DNA of 64,000 bases from JBBIMP01 sp037444305 (GTDB taxonomy: Bacteria; Acidobacteriota; UBA6911). Both the position numbers and the translations under genes were made by a program. The DNA lies in the NCBI GenBank assembly GCA_037444305.1, contig JBBIMP010000011.1, forward strand, positions 1-64,000, written 5' to 3'. This document shows positions 1 to 8,365 of the stretch, in pieces; the first letter of the stretch is position 1; the number at the start of each line of letters is the position of its first letter. The notes beneath the pieces are model-generated. The model saw nothing but the letters and a program-made list of their open reading frames with translations, was not told the DNA's origin and made no database searches.

Positions 1-56
1 TCCGCGAGGGCGGCAGGACGGTCGGGGCCGGCACCATTTCGGACATCATCGAGTAA
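1..56 (+). CDS. tuf: Elongation factor Tu, C-terminal end (partial)
   Basis: The first 56 bases encode the last 17 residues of a protein ending REGGRTVGAGTISDIIE, followed by TAA. This matches the very conserved C-terminus of EF-Tu, the GTPase that delivers aminoacyl-tRNA to the ribosome. The rest of the gene lies outside the window. It ends 12 bases before rpsJ, the classic position of tuf at the head of the S10 operon, which supports the call despite the short stretch. Confidence 0.9.
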   Translation, partial: REGGRTVGAGTISDIIE

Positions 57-68
57 GGCAGAGACGCT

Positions 69-395
69 ATGTTGAACGAAAAAATCAGAATCCGATTGAA
101 AGCTTACGACTACCGGGTCTTGGACCAGTCGACTTCCGAGATTGTGGATATCGCCAAGCGGACGGGCTCTCGCGTATCGGGCCCGATCCCGCTGCCGACC
201 GTGAAGAACAAGTTCTGCGTTCTGCGGTCGCCCCACGTGGACAAGAAGTCGCGTGAACAGTTCGAAATCCGGACGCACAAGCGGCTGGTGGACATACTCG
301 AGCCGACGCCCCAGACGGTCGACGCGCTCATGAAGCTCGACCTGCCTGCCGCGATCGACGTCGAAATCAAAGCCTTCGGCACGGAACACAGGTAA
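69..395 (+). CDS. rpsJ: 30S ribosomal protein S10
   Basis: This 108-residue protein is close to the usual S10 length (about 102-108). It carries the family signatures near the N-terminus (IRIRLKAYDYRVLD) and in the middle (SPHVDKKSREQFEIRTHKR). S10 sits in the head of the small subunit and, as NusE, also takes part in transcription antitermination. It is the first gene of the S10 cluster, 12 bases after tuf and 12 before rplC, so co-transcription with both is likely. Confidence 0.98.
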   Translation: MLNEKIRIRLKAYDYRVLDQSTSEIVDIAKRTGSRVSGPIPLPTVKNKFCVLRSPHVDKKSREQFEIRTHKRLVDILEPTPQTVDALMKLDLPAAIDVEIKAFGTEHR

Positions 396-407
396 GGGTA
401 GATCCTC

Positions 408-1037
408 ATGGTGGATGGACTGATTGGAATCAAGGTGGGAATGACACAGCTCTTCGAGGAGGACGGCACGGTCGTCCCGGTGACGGTCATCAAGACCGGC
501 CCTTGTGTCGTCGTGCAGAAGAAGGTCAAGGAGAAGGACGGCTACGACGCGGTCCAGCTGGGCCTGGTGGAGTTCATCCGCCCGTCCCGCGTGAACAAGC
601 CGCGCGCCGGTCACTTCAAGAAGGCCGGCGTGCCGCCCGTGCGCGTACTGCGGGAGTTCGGTTTCGCGCAGGGGGAGGAACCCGTGAACGTGGGCGATCA
701 GATCCTGGTGGGCCAGGTCTTCCAGCCCGAGGACAGGGTCGAAGTGGCAGGCACGAGCAAAGGGCGGGGCTTCGCCGGTCTGGTCAAGCGGCACCACTTC
801 GCCGGCGGCGCCGCGACGCACGGCTCGATGTTCCACCGCGCGCCCGGCTCGATCGGGGCTTCGGCATTTCCCAGCCGGGTGCTGCCCGGGATGCGCGCCG
901 CCGGCCACATGGGCAGCGAGAAGGTGACGGCGCAGAATCTGCGGGTGGTGCGCATCCAGGAGCAGGAGAACCTGCTGCTTGTCCGGGGCGCCGTCCCCGG
1001 AAGGAACGGCGGCTACGTGGTAGTCAGGAAGTCCTAG
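408..1037 (+). CDS. rplC: 50S ribosomal protein L3
   Basis: The 209-residue product matches bacterial L3 in length and motifs. It begins GLIGIKVGMTQLF and has the characteristic loop KGRGFAGLVKRHHF near residue 120, followed by HGSMFHRAPGSIGASAFPSRV. L3 binds 23S rRNA and its long loop reaches toward the peptidyl-transferase centre. The gene is second in the S10 cluster. A long reading frame on the same strand (503-1072) and one on the minus strand are GC-driven shadows. Confidence 0.98.
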   Translation: MVDGLIGIKVGMTQLFEEDGTVVPVTVIKTGPCVVVQKKVKEKDGYDAVQLGLVEFIRPSRVNKPRAGHFKKAGVPPVRVLREFGFAQGEEPVNVGDQILVGQVFQPEDRVEVAGTSKGRGFAGLVKRHHFAGGAATHGSMFHRAPGSIGASAFPSRVLPGMRAAGHMGSEKVTAQNLRVVRIQEQENLLLVRGAVPGRNGGYVVVRKS

Positions 1038-1086
1038 ACGGAGTCCGCCGGGCGGCGGGCATTCCACAGTGAATTGAGGTTCGGTG

Positions 1087-1713
1087 ATGGCTGAAATCGA
1101 AGTAAAAAACCTCGCGAATGAAGTTGTCGGGAAGCTGGAATTGTCCGACGAGGTCTTCGCCGCCGCGGTCAATGAGCCGCTCATCTGGGAGGCGGTGACG
1201 CACTACACCAGTTCCAAGCGCGCCGGCACGGCCTCGACCAAAACCCGGGGGGTGGTGAGCGGCAGCGGCAGGAAGCTCTGGAAGCAGAAGGGGACGGGCC
1301 GCGCCCGGATTGGCAGCATCCGCAGCCCGCTCTGGCGGCACGGCGGCACCGTTCACGGACCGCAGCCGCGGGACTACTCCTACAGGTTCCCCCGCAAGAA
1401 GCTGCGGGGGGCCATGCGCGCCGCGCTTTCGGCCAAGCTGAGCGAGAAAGCCCTCACCGTGGTGGAAGCCTTCGACCTGGAAAGCCACAAGACCGCGGAA
1501 CTGCAGAAGGTCCTGAAGGGGCTCTGCGGGACGCCCAAGGTCCTGCTCGTGGAGGCCGGTGACAACCGCAACCTGCGGCTGTCGTCGCGCAACCTGCCCG
1601 GGGTCAAGCTTGTGCCGGGGACCGGGGTCAACATTTATGACGTGGTAAACAGCCGGAGCCTGGTCTTCACCCGGGCGGCAATCCTCCACGTGCAGGAGGT
1701 ACTGAGCCGATGA
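1087..1713 (+). CDS. rplD: 50S ribosomal protein L4
   Basis: This 208-residue protein has the L4 extended loop with KQKGTGRARIGSIRSPLW around residues 65-85, which lines the exit tunnel. An in-frame GTG at 1084 lies directly before ATG 1087; the ATG is chosen as the stronger start codon. The stop overlaps the rplW start by four bases (ATGA), indicating translational coupling. In E. coli L4 autoregulates the S10 operon; the sequence alone does not show whether it does so here. Confidence 0.97.
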   Translation: MAEIEVKNLANEVVGKLELSDEVFAAAVNEPLIWEAVTHYTSSKRAGTASTKTRGVVSGSGRKLWKQKGTGRARIGSIRSPLWRHGGTVHGPQPRDYSYRFPRKKLRGAMRAALSAKLSEKALTVVEAFDLESHKTAELQKVLKGLCGTPKVLLVEAGDNRNLRLSSRNLPGVKLVPGTGVNIYDVVNSRSLVFTRAAILHVQEVLSR

Positions 1714-2000
1714 GCCGCAAACACGACATTCTGAAGCTGCCGGTGATCACCGAGAAGAGCACCTTCGTGAAGGATAAGCAGCATACGCTCACGTTCAGGG
1801 TGGCCCGGGACGCCAACAAGCTCGAGATCAAGGAAGCCGTGGAGTCGATCTTCAAGGTGAAGGTCAAGAGCGTGCGCACCGCCAATTTCCACGGCAAGAC
1901 GCGCCGGCAGGGGCGTTTCGCCGGACAGAGGCCGGACTGGAAGAAGGCCTACGTGACACTCAAGAAGGACGAGAAGATGTTCGAATTCTCCGAGGTGTAA
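1710..2000 (+). CDS. rplW: 50S ribosomal protein L23
   Basis: The 96-residue product has the L23 start (ILKLPVITEKST) and the C-terminal pattern GRFAGQRPDWKKAYVTL. L23 lies at the exit of the ribosomal tunnel and is the docking site for trigger factor and SRP. It overlaps rplD by four bases and is followed by rplB after 24 bases. Confidence 0.97.
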   Translation: MSRKHDILKLPVITEKSTFVKDKQHTLTFRVARDANKLEIKEAVESIFKVKVKSVRTANFHGKTRRQGRFAGQRPDWKKAYVTLKKDEKMFEFSEV

Positions 2001-2024
2001 GCCTCGGCAGGAGCGGATTGAGCA

Positions 2025-2852
2025 ATGGCAATCAAGACCTACAGGCCGACCTCACCGGCCACCCGGTTCCGGACGACGACGCAGCGCGAGGAGCTCTCTT
2101 CCGAGCGGCCGCTCAAGCGGCTCACGAAGGGCAAGCGCCGCATCTCGGGCAGGAACAACAAGGGGCACGTCACAATCTGGCGCCGGGGCGGCGGCCACAA
2201 GAAGCTCTACCGGACGATCGACTTCCGGCGCGACAAGCGGGACATCCCGGCCCGCGTGAGCGCCATCGAGTACGATCCGAACCGGTCGGCCCACATCGCG
2301 CTGCTGACCTACGCGGACGGTGAAAAGCGCTACATCCTCGCGCCCAACGGGCTGGTGACCGGCGCCACCGTGGTCGCCGGCGAGGGCGCGGACATTCTAG
2401 TCGGTAACGCGCTCCCGCTGAGGAACATCCCGCTCGGCACGATGGTGCACAACATCGAGCTGAAGAAGGGCAAGGGAGGGCAGATGGCGCGCTCGGCCGG
2501 CGTCGCCGCGCAGCTGCTGGCCAAGGAGGCGGGCTACGCGCAGCTCAAGATGCCGTCCGGGGAGACGCGCATGGTCAACCTGGACTGCTACGCCACCGTC
2601 GGGCAAGTCGGCAACCTGGACCACGAGAATGTCTCCCTCGGCAAGGCGGGGAGGACGCGCTGGCTGGGACGCAAGCCTGCGGTCCGGGGCGTGGCCATGA
2701 ATCCAATCGATCATCCCCATGGAGGCGGGGAAGGCAAGACCTCGGGTGGGCGCCACCCGGTGAGCCCCTGGGGCCAGCCGACCAAGGGATACAAGACGCG
2801 GAACAACAAGCGGACCCAGCGGTTCATCATCAAGCGCCGCGGGAAGAAGTAG
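2025..2852 (+). CDS. rplB: 50S ribosomal protein L2
   Basis: This 275-residue protein has the full bacterial L2 length. It starts with AIKTYRPTSPATRF and carries the C-terminal signature NPIDHPHGGGEGKTSGGRHP. Within this stretch lies the conserved histidine implicated in peptidyl-transferase centre structure. L2 supports subunit joining and tRNA binding. It sits between rplW and rpsS in the standard order. Confidence 0.98.
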   Translation: MAIKTYRPTSPATRFRTTTQREELSSERPLKRLTKGKRRISGRNNKGHVTIWRRGGGHKKLYRTIDFRRDKRDIPARVSAIEYDPNRSAHIALLTYADGEKRYILAPNGLVTGATVVAGEGADILVGNALPLRNIPLGTMVHNIELKKGKGGQMARSAGVAAQLLAKEAGYAQLKMPSGETRMVNLDCYATVGQVGNLDHENVSLGKAGRTRWLGRKPAVRGVAMNPIDHPHGGGEGKTSGGRHPVSPWGQPTKGYKTRNNKRTQRFIIKRRGKK

Positions 2853-2867
2853 AACAAGGAGCACACG

Positions 2868-3158
2868 ATGGCGAGATCGGTGAAAAAGGGCCCGTTTGTC
2901 GACGAGCGCCTGATCCGTAAGGTGAGGGCGATCGGCGGGACCGCCAGCAGAACGGTGATCAAGACCTGGTCGAGACGCTCGACCATCACGCCGGAGATGG
3001 TCGGCCACACGGTGGCGGTGCACAACGGGAAGAAATTCATCCCCATTTATATCTCCGAGAACATGGTCAGCCACAAGCTCGGGGAGTTCGCGCCCACGCG
3101 CGTGTTCAAGGGCCACACCTCCAAGGCATCGGAGCGGTCGACCTCGACCAAGTCCTGA
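2868..3158 (+). CDS. rpsS: 30S ribosomal protein S19
   Basis: The 96-residue product starts ARSVKKGPFVDERL and includes WSRRSTITPEMVGHTVAVHNGK, both typical of S19. S19 forms a complex with S13 in the head of the 30S subunit and contacts tRNA. The gene is 15 bases after rplB. The gap to the preferred rplV start is 130 bases, unusually long for this cluster, and depends on the start chosen there. Confidence 0.97.
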   Translation: MARSVKKGPFVDERLIRKVRAIGGTASRTVIKTWSRRSTITPEMVGHTVAVHNGKKFIPIYISENMVSHKLGEFAPTRVFKGHTSKASERSTSTKS

Positions 3159-3288
3159 TGCTGGGAGGGCGGGCCGCACGCCGAAGAGGGCGCCCGCGGA
3201 TGAGGGGGAAGAAAGGATGAAACGGGCCGCCGGACCCGGCGGGCCACCGAGGCGGATCCGCCGCGCGCGGGACACGGAGTTGGAGATT

Positions 3289-3642
3289 ATGGAAGCAAGG
3301 GCAACAGGAAAATTCTTGAAGGGATCGCCGCAGAAGGCCCGGCTGGTCATTGACCTGATCCGCGGCAAGAACGTCCAGCAGGCCTTGAGCATTCTGCGCT
3401 TCACCAAGAAGCGGGCCACGAAATCGATCGAGAAGGTGCTCATTTCGGCGGTGGCGAACGCGCGGGAGAAGAATGTCTCGGCGGACGTCGACAGTTTCGT
3501 GGTGAGCCAGGCGGTGGTGGACACCGGGCCGACCAAGTACCGGAGGAGGCTCCGGCCGGCACCGATGGGCCGCGCCTACCGGCAGCAGAGGCGCTACAAG
3601 CACATCTCCATCACGATAAAAGGCAAGGACATAGAGGAGTAG
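3289..3642 (+). CDS. rplV: 50S ribosomal protein L22
   Basis: The protein is 117 residues from ATG 3289, which gives the usual L22 length and the start MEARATGKFLKGSPQKARLV. The signature RRRLRPAPMGRAYRQQRRYKHISI is present near the C-terminus in shortened recognisable form (PMGRAYRQ). A GGAG lies four to eight bases upstream of 3289. An in-frame ATG at 3217, also with a purine-rich leader, would add 24 arginine- and proline-rich residues not expected in L22. L22 lines the exit tunnel with L4. Confidence 0.95.
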   Translation: MEARATGKFLKGSPQKARLVIDLIRGKNVQQALSILRFTKKRATKSIEKVLISAVANAREKNVSADVDSFVVSQAVVDTGPTKYRRRLRPAPMGRAYRQQRRYKHISITIKGKDIEE

Positions 3643-3653
3643 GAGGTCGCACC

Positions 3654-4304
3654 TTGGGTCAGAAAGTACATCCGTATGGATTCAGGCTCGGAGTAAACCG
3701 GACGTGGCGCTCCCGGTGGTTCGCGCGCAAGGATTACGGGGCGCTGCTTCACGAGGATCTCAACCTCAAGGAGATGCTGAAGAAGAAGTTTGCTCACGCC
3801 GGGATCTCGAGGGTCGAGATCGAGCGCGCTGCCAACAAGCTGACGGTGATCATCTTCACCTCGCGGCCCGGCATCATCGTCGGGAAGAAGGGTGCGGAGA
3901 TCGAGAAGCTGAAGAAGGACCTGCAGACGCTCACCGGCCGCGACATCAATCTCAAGATCCAGGAGATCAACAAGCCCGAACTGGACGCGCAGCTGGTGGC
4001 CGAGGGCATCACGCAGCAGCTGGTAAAGAGAATCGCCTTCCGGCGGGCCATGCGCCGATCGGTCGACAGCACGCTGAGGTTCGGGGCCAAGGGGATCAAG
4101 GTCAGGACCTCGGGGCGTCTCAACGGCGCGGAAATCGCCCGCACGGAGTGGTACTTGAGCGGGCAGCTGCCGCTGCACACGCTGCGGGCGGACGTCGACT
4201 ATGGCTTCGCCGAGGCGTTCACCACCTACGGAGTGATCGGGGTCAAGGTCTGGATATACAAGGGTGAGGTTTTCGAGATGCAAAAGCCGGAGCTGGGCCG
4301 ATAG
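3654..4304 (+). CDS. rpsC: 30S ribosomal protein S3
   Basis: The 216-residue product begins MGQKVHPYGFRLGV, the standard S3 N-terminus. It has a KH domain with the GIIVGKKGAEIEKL loop near residue 75. S3 forms part of the mRNA entry channel. The start is TTG: an AGGAGG sits seven bases upstream and no ATG or GTG fits the conserved N-terminus. Spacing to rplV is 11 bases. Confidence 0.97.
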   Translation: MGQKVHPYGFRLGVNRTWRSRWFARKDYGALLHEDLNLKEMLKKKFAHAGISRVEIERAANKLTVIIFTSRPGIIVGKKGAEIEKLKKDLQTLTGRDINLKIQEINKPELDAQLVAEGITQQLVKRIAFRRAMRRSVDSTLRFGAKGIKVRTSGRLNGAEIARTEWYLSGQLPLHTLRADVDYGFAEAFTTYGVIGVKVWIYKGEVFEMQKPELGR

Positions 4305-4332
4305 GCGCTCCCGGCAGGAGTGAGTGGTCACC

Positions 4333-4755
4333 ATGTTGATGCCCAAGAAGGTCAAGTACAGAAAGCAGCAAAAGGGAAAGCGCCGGGGCAAGGCGTGGCG
4401 CGGTTCCACGGTCACCTTCGGCGATTACGGGCTGAAGGCCATGGAGACGGGCTGGATCACCGACCGCCAGATCGAGGCGGGCCGCGTGGCGATCACCCGC
4501 TTCATCAAGCGCGGCGGGAAGATCTGGATCCGCGTGTTTCCGGACAAACCGATCACCAAGAAGCCCGCCGAAACCCGCATGGGGAAGGGCAAGGGCGCAC
4601 CCGAAGGATGGGTGGCGGTCATCCGGCCGGGGAAGATCATTTACGAGATGGAAGGCGTTTCGGCGGATATCGCCCGCGAAGCGATGCGGCTTGCGGCCCA
4701 CAAGATCTCCGTCAAGTCGAAGTTCGTGAAGCGCTTCGGTAAGGAGGAGGAATGA
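4333..4755 (+). CDS. rplP: 50S ribosomal protein L16
   Basis: The protein is 140 residues from ATG 4333 and starts MLMPKKVKYRKQQKGKRRGKA, shown here only to its family boundary, as in other L16 proteins. It also has the motif RMGKGKGAPEGWVAVI near residue 80. L16 helps organise the A-site region of the 50S subunit. An upstream in-frame GTG at 4324 would add three residues and is closer to the GGAG at 4316, so it remains possible. The stop overlaps rpmC by four bases. Confidence 0.96.
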   Translation: MLMPKKVKYRKQQKGKRRGKAWRGSTVTFGDYGLKAMETGWITDRQIEAGRVAITRFIKRGGKIWIRVFPDKPITKKPAETRMGKGKGAPEGWVAVIRPGKIIYEMEGVSADIAREAMRLAAHKISVKSKFVKRFGKEEE

Positions 4756-4979
4756 AACCGGCCAAGATGCGTGACATGTCGCGGGAGGATCTGCTGCTGG
4801 AGGAGGAACAGCTCCGGGAGCAGCTCTTCCGGCTGCGCTTCCAGGCGGCCACGGGCCAGCTCGAAAGCGCCGCGAGAATGCGCGGGGTGCGCAGGGAAAT
4901 TGCCCGGGTGAAGACCATCCTGCGGGAAATGGACACGTTGCAGAAGGCCAAATCAGGTCAAGGGGCTGGCAAGGAATGA
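4752..4979 (+). CDS. rpmC: 50S ribosomal protein L29
   Basis: This 75-residue all-helical protein has the L29 pattern MRDMSREDLLLEEEQLREQL and LFRLRFQAATGQLE, followed by RGVRREIARVKTILRE. L29 lies near the tunnel exit beside L23. Four-base overlaps with rplP before it and rpsQ after it imply tight coupling. It is slightly longer than the typical 63-70 residues because of a short polar tail. Confidence 0.95.
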   Translation: MKPAKMRDMSREDLLLEEEQLREQLFRLRFQAATGQLESAARMRGVRREIARVKTILREMDTLQKAKSGQGAGKE

Positions 4980-5245
4980 GCGCAGAGCAGACGAAACGTG
5001 GAATCAGGAAGAGCCAGGTTGGCATCGTGACGAGCACGGCGATGCGGAAGACGGTGACGGTAGCCGTCGACCGTCTGGTGCAGCATCCGCTCTATAAGAA
5101 GACGCTGCGACGGACCTCGCGGTTCATGGCGCACGACGAGAGGGGCGAGTGCAGGCTCGGGGACCGCGTCCGCATCGTGGAGACCAGGCCGCTGAGCGCG
5201 CGCAAGCGCTGGCGGGTGGTGGAAATACTGGCGAGGGAAAGCTAA
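4976..5245 (+). CDS. rpsQ: 30S ribosomal protein S17
   Basis: The 89-residue protein has the S17 OB-fold motifs VGIVTSTAMRKTVTVAV, HPLYKKTLRRTSRFMAHDE and GDRVRIVETRPLS. S17 binds 16S rRNA early in 30S assembly. The gene overlaps rpmC by four bases. It is followed by an 85-base spacer before rplN, longer than most in this cluster, with no obvious hairpin terminator. Confidence 0.97.
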   Translation: MSAEQTKRGIRKSQVGIVTSTAMRKTVTVAVDRLVQHPLYKKTLRRTSRFMAHDERGECRLGDRVRIVETRPLSARKRWRVVEILARES

Positions 5246-5330
5246 CGGATTCAGGGGCAGCGGCAGCCGCGCCAGTCCAGGCGCGGGCCGCGGATCGCAG
5301 CCCGGCGTTCGGATTCGAGGGATCACGGCT

Positions 5331-5699
5331 ATGATACAGATGCGAACAATCTTGGAGGTTGCCGACAACTCCGGTGCGCGGAGAATCTCGTGCATCCTGC
5401 CACTCGGCAACCAGGTGGGAAGGGTCGCGAGCCTGGGCGACATCATCACGGCGAACGTGAAAGAGGCGGCCCCGAACGGGAGCGTGAAGAAGGGCGAGGT
5501 CGTCAAGGCCGTGATCGTGCGCACCAAGAAGGAGTACCGGCGCAAGGACGGCACCTACATCCGCTTCGACGAAAACGCCGCGGTTCTCATCAACGACGCC
5601 AAGGAGCCGATCGGAACGCGCGTTTTCGGCCCCGTGAGCCGGGAGCTGCGCGAAAAGGCGTTTCTGAAGATAGTATCGTTGGCCCCCGAGGTGCTGTAG
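5331..5699 (+). CDS. rplN: 50S ribosomal protein L14
   Basis: This 122-residue protein has the exact usual L14 length. It begins MIQMRTILEVADNSGARR and carries the motif VIVRTKKEYRRKDGTYIRFDEN around residues 64-85 in family form. L14 sits at the subunit interface and contacts the 16S rRNA of the small subunit. It opens the spc part of the cluster. Confidence 0.97.
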   Translation: MIQMRTILEVADNSGARRISCILPLGNQVGRVASLGDIITANVKEAAPNGSVKKGEVVKAVIVRTKKEYRRKDGTYIRFDENAAVLINDAKEPIGTRVFGPVSRELREKAFLKIVSLAPEVL

Positions 5700-5728
5700 C
5701 GGAGGGCTCGGGGGGGACCGGAATCGAC

Positions 5729-6055
5729 ATGAGCAAAATACACATTAGGAAGAACGACCAGGTTTACATACTGTCGGGCAAGGACCGGGGCAAAACCGGG
5801 AAGGTGCTGAAGATCTTCACGGACAAGAACCGCGCGATCGTGGAAGGGCTGAACTTCATTCAGAAGCACACCCGGCCCAATCCGAGACGGAATGTCAAGG
5901 GCGGCATCCTGCCCAAGGAGTCGCCCATTCACGTGTCCAACCTGATGGTCGTCTGCAAGCGCTGCAGCGAACGCACACGGGTGGCTCACAGCACCGTCCG
6001 CGACGGGCGCAAGGTGAGAGTGTGCCGCAACTGCAACGAACTGCTGGATGAATAG
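5729..6055 (+). CDS. rplX: 50S ribosomal protein L24, zinc-ribbon form
   Basis: The product is 108 residues from ATG 5729; a longer reading frame from 5390 runs out of frame through rplN and is not the gene start. A KOW motif (VYILSGKDRGKTGKVLKIF) is near residues 12-30. Two CxxC pairs (C76/C79 and C99/C102) form a putative zinc ribbon seen in many L24 proteins. L24 initiates 50S assembly. The downstream gap to rplE is 26 bases. Confidence 0.96.
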   Translation: MSKIHIRKNDQVYILSGKDRGKTGKVLKIFTDKNRAIVEGLNFIQKHTRPNPRRNVKGGILPKESPIHVSNLMVVCKRCSERTRVAHSTVRDGRKVRVCRNCNELLDE

Positions 6056-6081
6056 GGCGGCGCAGCCGGAAGGGTCTCGAG

Positions 6082-6636
6082 ATGATAAGCAGATTGCAGG
6101 AACGTTACAGAAATGACGCGGTGCCGGCTCTGACCAAGCAGTTCGGCTACACGAACGTCATGGCGGTGCCCAAGCTGGTGAAGATCAACGTCAACATGGG
6201 ACTGGGCGAGGCGATCAGCAACGCCAAGGTCCTGGATGTGGCGTCCGAAGAGTTGTCGGCGATCACCGGCCAGCGGCCGGTGGTAACCAAGGCGAAGAAG
6301 TCCATCGCCGCCTTCAAGCTGCGCCAGGGCATGCCCATAGGGCTCACCGTGACGCTCCGGGGGGCGCGCATGTATCAATTCTTCGACCGCCTGGTGAACA
6401 TCGCACTCCCGCGCGTGCGCGACTTTCGCGGCATTCCGACGCGGTCGTTCGACGGCCGGGGAAACTTCACGCTGGGATTGAAGGATCAGCTGATTTTTCC
6501 CGAGGTGGATTTCGGCAAGGCAGACAAGGCCCGCGGGATGAACATCACGATCGTGACCACCGCCAGGAGCGACGAGGAGGCGTTTGCGTTGCTGCATCTG
6601 ATGGGGATGCCCTTCGCAAAGAGGGAACAGCAGTAA
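6082..6636 (+). CDS. rplE: 50S ribosomal protein L5
   Basis: This 184-residue protein matches L5 length and motifs: KLVKINVNMGLGEA, ITGQRPVVTKAKKSIAAFKLR and LPRVRDFRGI. The ending GMPFAKREQQ is a variant of the usual GMPF. L5 binds 5S rRNA and contacts P-site tRNA. It lies between rplX and rpsN in the standard spc order. Confidence 0.98.
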   Translation: MISRLQERYRNDAVPALTKQFGYTNVMAVPKLVKINVNMGLGEAISNAKVLDVASEELSAITGQRPVVTKAKKSIAAFKLRQGMPIGLTVTLRGARMYQFFDRLVNIALPRVRDFRGIPTRSFDGRGNFTLGLKDQLIFPEVDFGKADKARGMNITIVTTARSDEEAFALLHLMGMPFAKREQQ

Positions 6637-6708
6637 GAACCGGGACCGGACCCGCCCGGGCCGGGAGCGGCAACCGGGGAGGGACGGAGAGCTGACGAAG
6701 GAGTAGAC

Positions 6709-6894
6709 GTGGCAAAGACCAACATGATAGCCAAGGCGAGAAAAAAGCCCAAGTTCAAGGTGCGCGGGCACAACCGTTGCCAGCGGTGCGGCAGGCCGCG
6801 GGGATACCTGCGAAAGTTCCATCTCTGCCGCATCTGCTTTCGCAACCTTGCCCTGGCCGGCGAGATTCCGGGAGTGACGAAATCCAGCTGGTAG
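6709..6894 (+). CDS. rpsN: 30S ribosomal protein S14, type Z (zinc-binding)
   Basis: The 61-residue product is the short, zinc-binding S14 (type Z). C24, C27, C40 and C43 form the two CxxC pairs, and it ends GEIPGVTKSSW as expected. It starts at GTG 6709 with GAAGGAG just upstream. S14 is a late-assembling head protein. Long spacers flank it (72 bases before, 97 after) without visible genes. Confidence 0.97.
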   Translation: MAKTNMIAKARKKPKFKVRGHNRCQRCGRPRGYLRKFHLCRICFRNLALAGEIPGVTKSSW

Positions 6895-6991
6895 CGCACC
6901 GGCGACGGCCGGCCCGCCCGCGCCCGCAGGGGTGCAAGTGGGCGCCAGGCGGTCGCGGTCCTTCCGGCGGCCCCAACTGGGAGTTGATTTT

Positions 6992-7390
6992 ATGACGATG
7001 ACCGACCCTATATCCGATTTTCTGACCCGGCTCCGCAACGCGATATCCGCGCGCCACGAGACGGTCGACGTTCCGGTTTCCAAAATGAAACTGGAGATCG
7101 TCCGGATTCTTAAGGAGGAAGGATACCTGAGCAACTTTGTGCTCTCGAAGGAAACCGGCCAGGGGATGATCCGTGTTTTCCCCCGGTACGAAGCCGGGAA
7201 GCGGCCGGTGATCAGCTCGCTCGAACGCGTGAGCCGGCCGGGGTGCCGCGTCTATGCCGGGAAGTCGGAGATTCCAAAAGTGCTGGGAGGGCTCGGGATC
7301 TGCATTCTCTCAACCTCGGCCGGGATTCTGACGGGGAAGCAGGCGGAGGAAAAGGGACTGGGCGGCGAAGTGCTCTTAACGGTCTGCTGA
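6992..7390 (+). CDS. rpsH: 30S ribosomal protein S8
   Basis: The protein is 132 residues from ATG 6992, the usual S8 length. It has MTDPISDFLTRLRNA at the start and VLGGLGICILSTSAGILTGKQA near the end in family form. A second ATG at 6998 would remove two residues. The GGGAG at 6978-6982 fits the first better. In E. coli S8 is the autoregulator of the spc operon. Confidence 0.96.
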   Translation: MTMTDPISDFLTRLRNAISARHETVDVPVSKMKLEIVRILKEEGYLSNFVLSKETGQGMIRVFPRYEAGKRPVISSLERVSRPGCRVYAGKSEIPKVLGGLGICILSTSAGILTGKQAEEKGLGGEVLLTVC

Positions 7391-7427
7391 AGATTCGGCT
7401 GTCCCCGAAGGTGATGAAAGGTGCGAT

Positions 7428-7988
7428 ATGTCGCGAGTTGGTAAGAAAGTAATCAAGGTGCCCGCCGGCGTCAAGGTCACGATCCGCGAAGGTCTGCTCG
7501 AGGTCGACGGCGGCAAGACGAAGCTCACGAGTCCGATCCCGCCGGGCATCGAGTTCCGGCTGAACGGCGATGAATTGACGGCCCATCGCTCGTCCGACGA
7601 GAAACCGCTGCCCGCCTACCACGGGCTTGCGCGGGCGCTGGCGGCCAATTGCGTCCTGGGCGTGACCCAGGGATTCACCAAGTCGCTGGATGTCGTCGGC
7701 ATCGGTTACAAGGCCGAAGCCAAGGCCAGGTCCGTGACCCTGAGCCTCGGCTATTCCCACCCGATCGAGTTTCCCGTGCCCGACGGGATCAGCGTGAAGG
7801 TGGAGAAGCAGCCCCGGCAGATCCAGAACTATGTCACGACCCTCATGATCACCGGCGCGGACAAGCAGCTGGTGGGGCAGGTGGCCGCCGATATGCGGTC
7901 GCTGCGCAAGCCCGACGTGTACAAGGGCAAGGGCATACGGTACTCCGGCGAAACCATCCGTCTCAAGGTTGGAAAGAAAGGTGCATGA
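7428..7988 (+). CDS. rplF: 50S ribosomal protein L6
   Basis: This 186-residue protein starts SRVGKKVIKVPAGV and contains two L6 domains. The C-terminal motif PDVYKGKGIRYSGE is present with family-typical spacing. L6 stabilises the factor-binding region of the large subunit. Its stop overlaps the rplR start by four bases (ATGA). Confidence 0.97.
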   Translation: MSRVGKKVIKVPAGVKVTIREGLLEVDGGKTKLTSPIPPGIEFRLNGDELTAHRSSDEKPLPAYHGLARALAANCVLGVTQGFTKSLDVVGIGYKAEAKARSVTLSLGYSHPIEFPVPDGISVKVEKQPRQIQNYVTTLMITGADKQLVGQVAADMRSLRKPDVYKGKGIRYSGETIRLKVGKKGA

Positions 7989-8356
7989 TGATCACGCCGC
8001 ATGACCGCGCCAAGGAGCGCGCCAGAATCCATCTGCGGATCCGCAGGAAGGTAGCGGGTACCGCGGAGAGGCCCAGGCTTTGCGTCTTCCGGAGCCTGAA
8101 CCACATTTACGCCCAGATCGTCGACGACCACGCCGGCCGGACGCTGGCCGCGGCCTCCACCGTGGAGAAGAACATCTTCGGCAAGGAAGGCCACGCCGGC
8201 AACGTCAGCGCCGCGAAACTGGTCGGCAAGACGATTGCCGAGCGGGCGAAGGATAAGGGGATCGAAGCGGTGGTCTTCGATCGCGGGGGATACATCTACC
8301 AGGGCCGGGTGAAGGCGCTGGCCGAGGCGGCCCGGGAACACGGGCTGAAGTTCTAG
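7985..8356 (+). CDS. rplR: 50S ribosomal protein L18
   Basis: The product is 123 residues from ATG 7985, overlapping rplF by four bases; the next codon (7988) is also ATG. It has the L18 pattern RARIHLRIRRKVAGTAERPRL and ends FDRGGYIYQGRVKALAEAAR in shortened recognisable form. L18 binds 5S rRNA with L5. A longer open frame upstream from 7649 is a shadow inside rplF. Confidence 0.96.
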   Translation: MMITPHDRAKERARIHLRIRRKVAGTAERPRLCVFRSLNHIYAQIVDDHAGRTLAAASTVEKNIFGKEGHAGNVSAAKLVGKTIAERAKDKGIEAVVFDRGGYIYQGRVKALAEAAREHGLKF

Positions 8357-8365
8357 GGAGGAAGC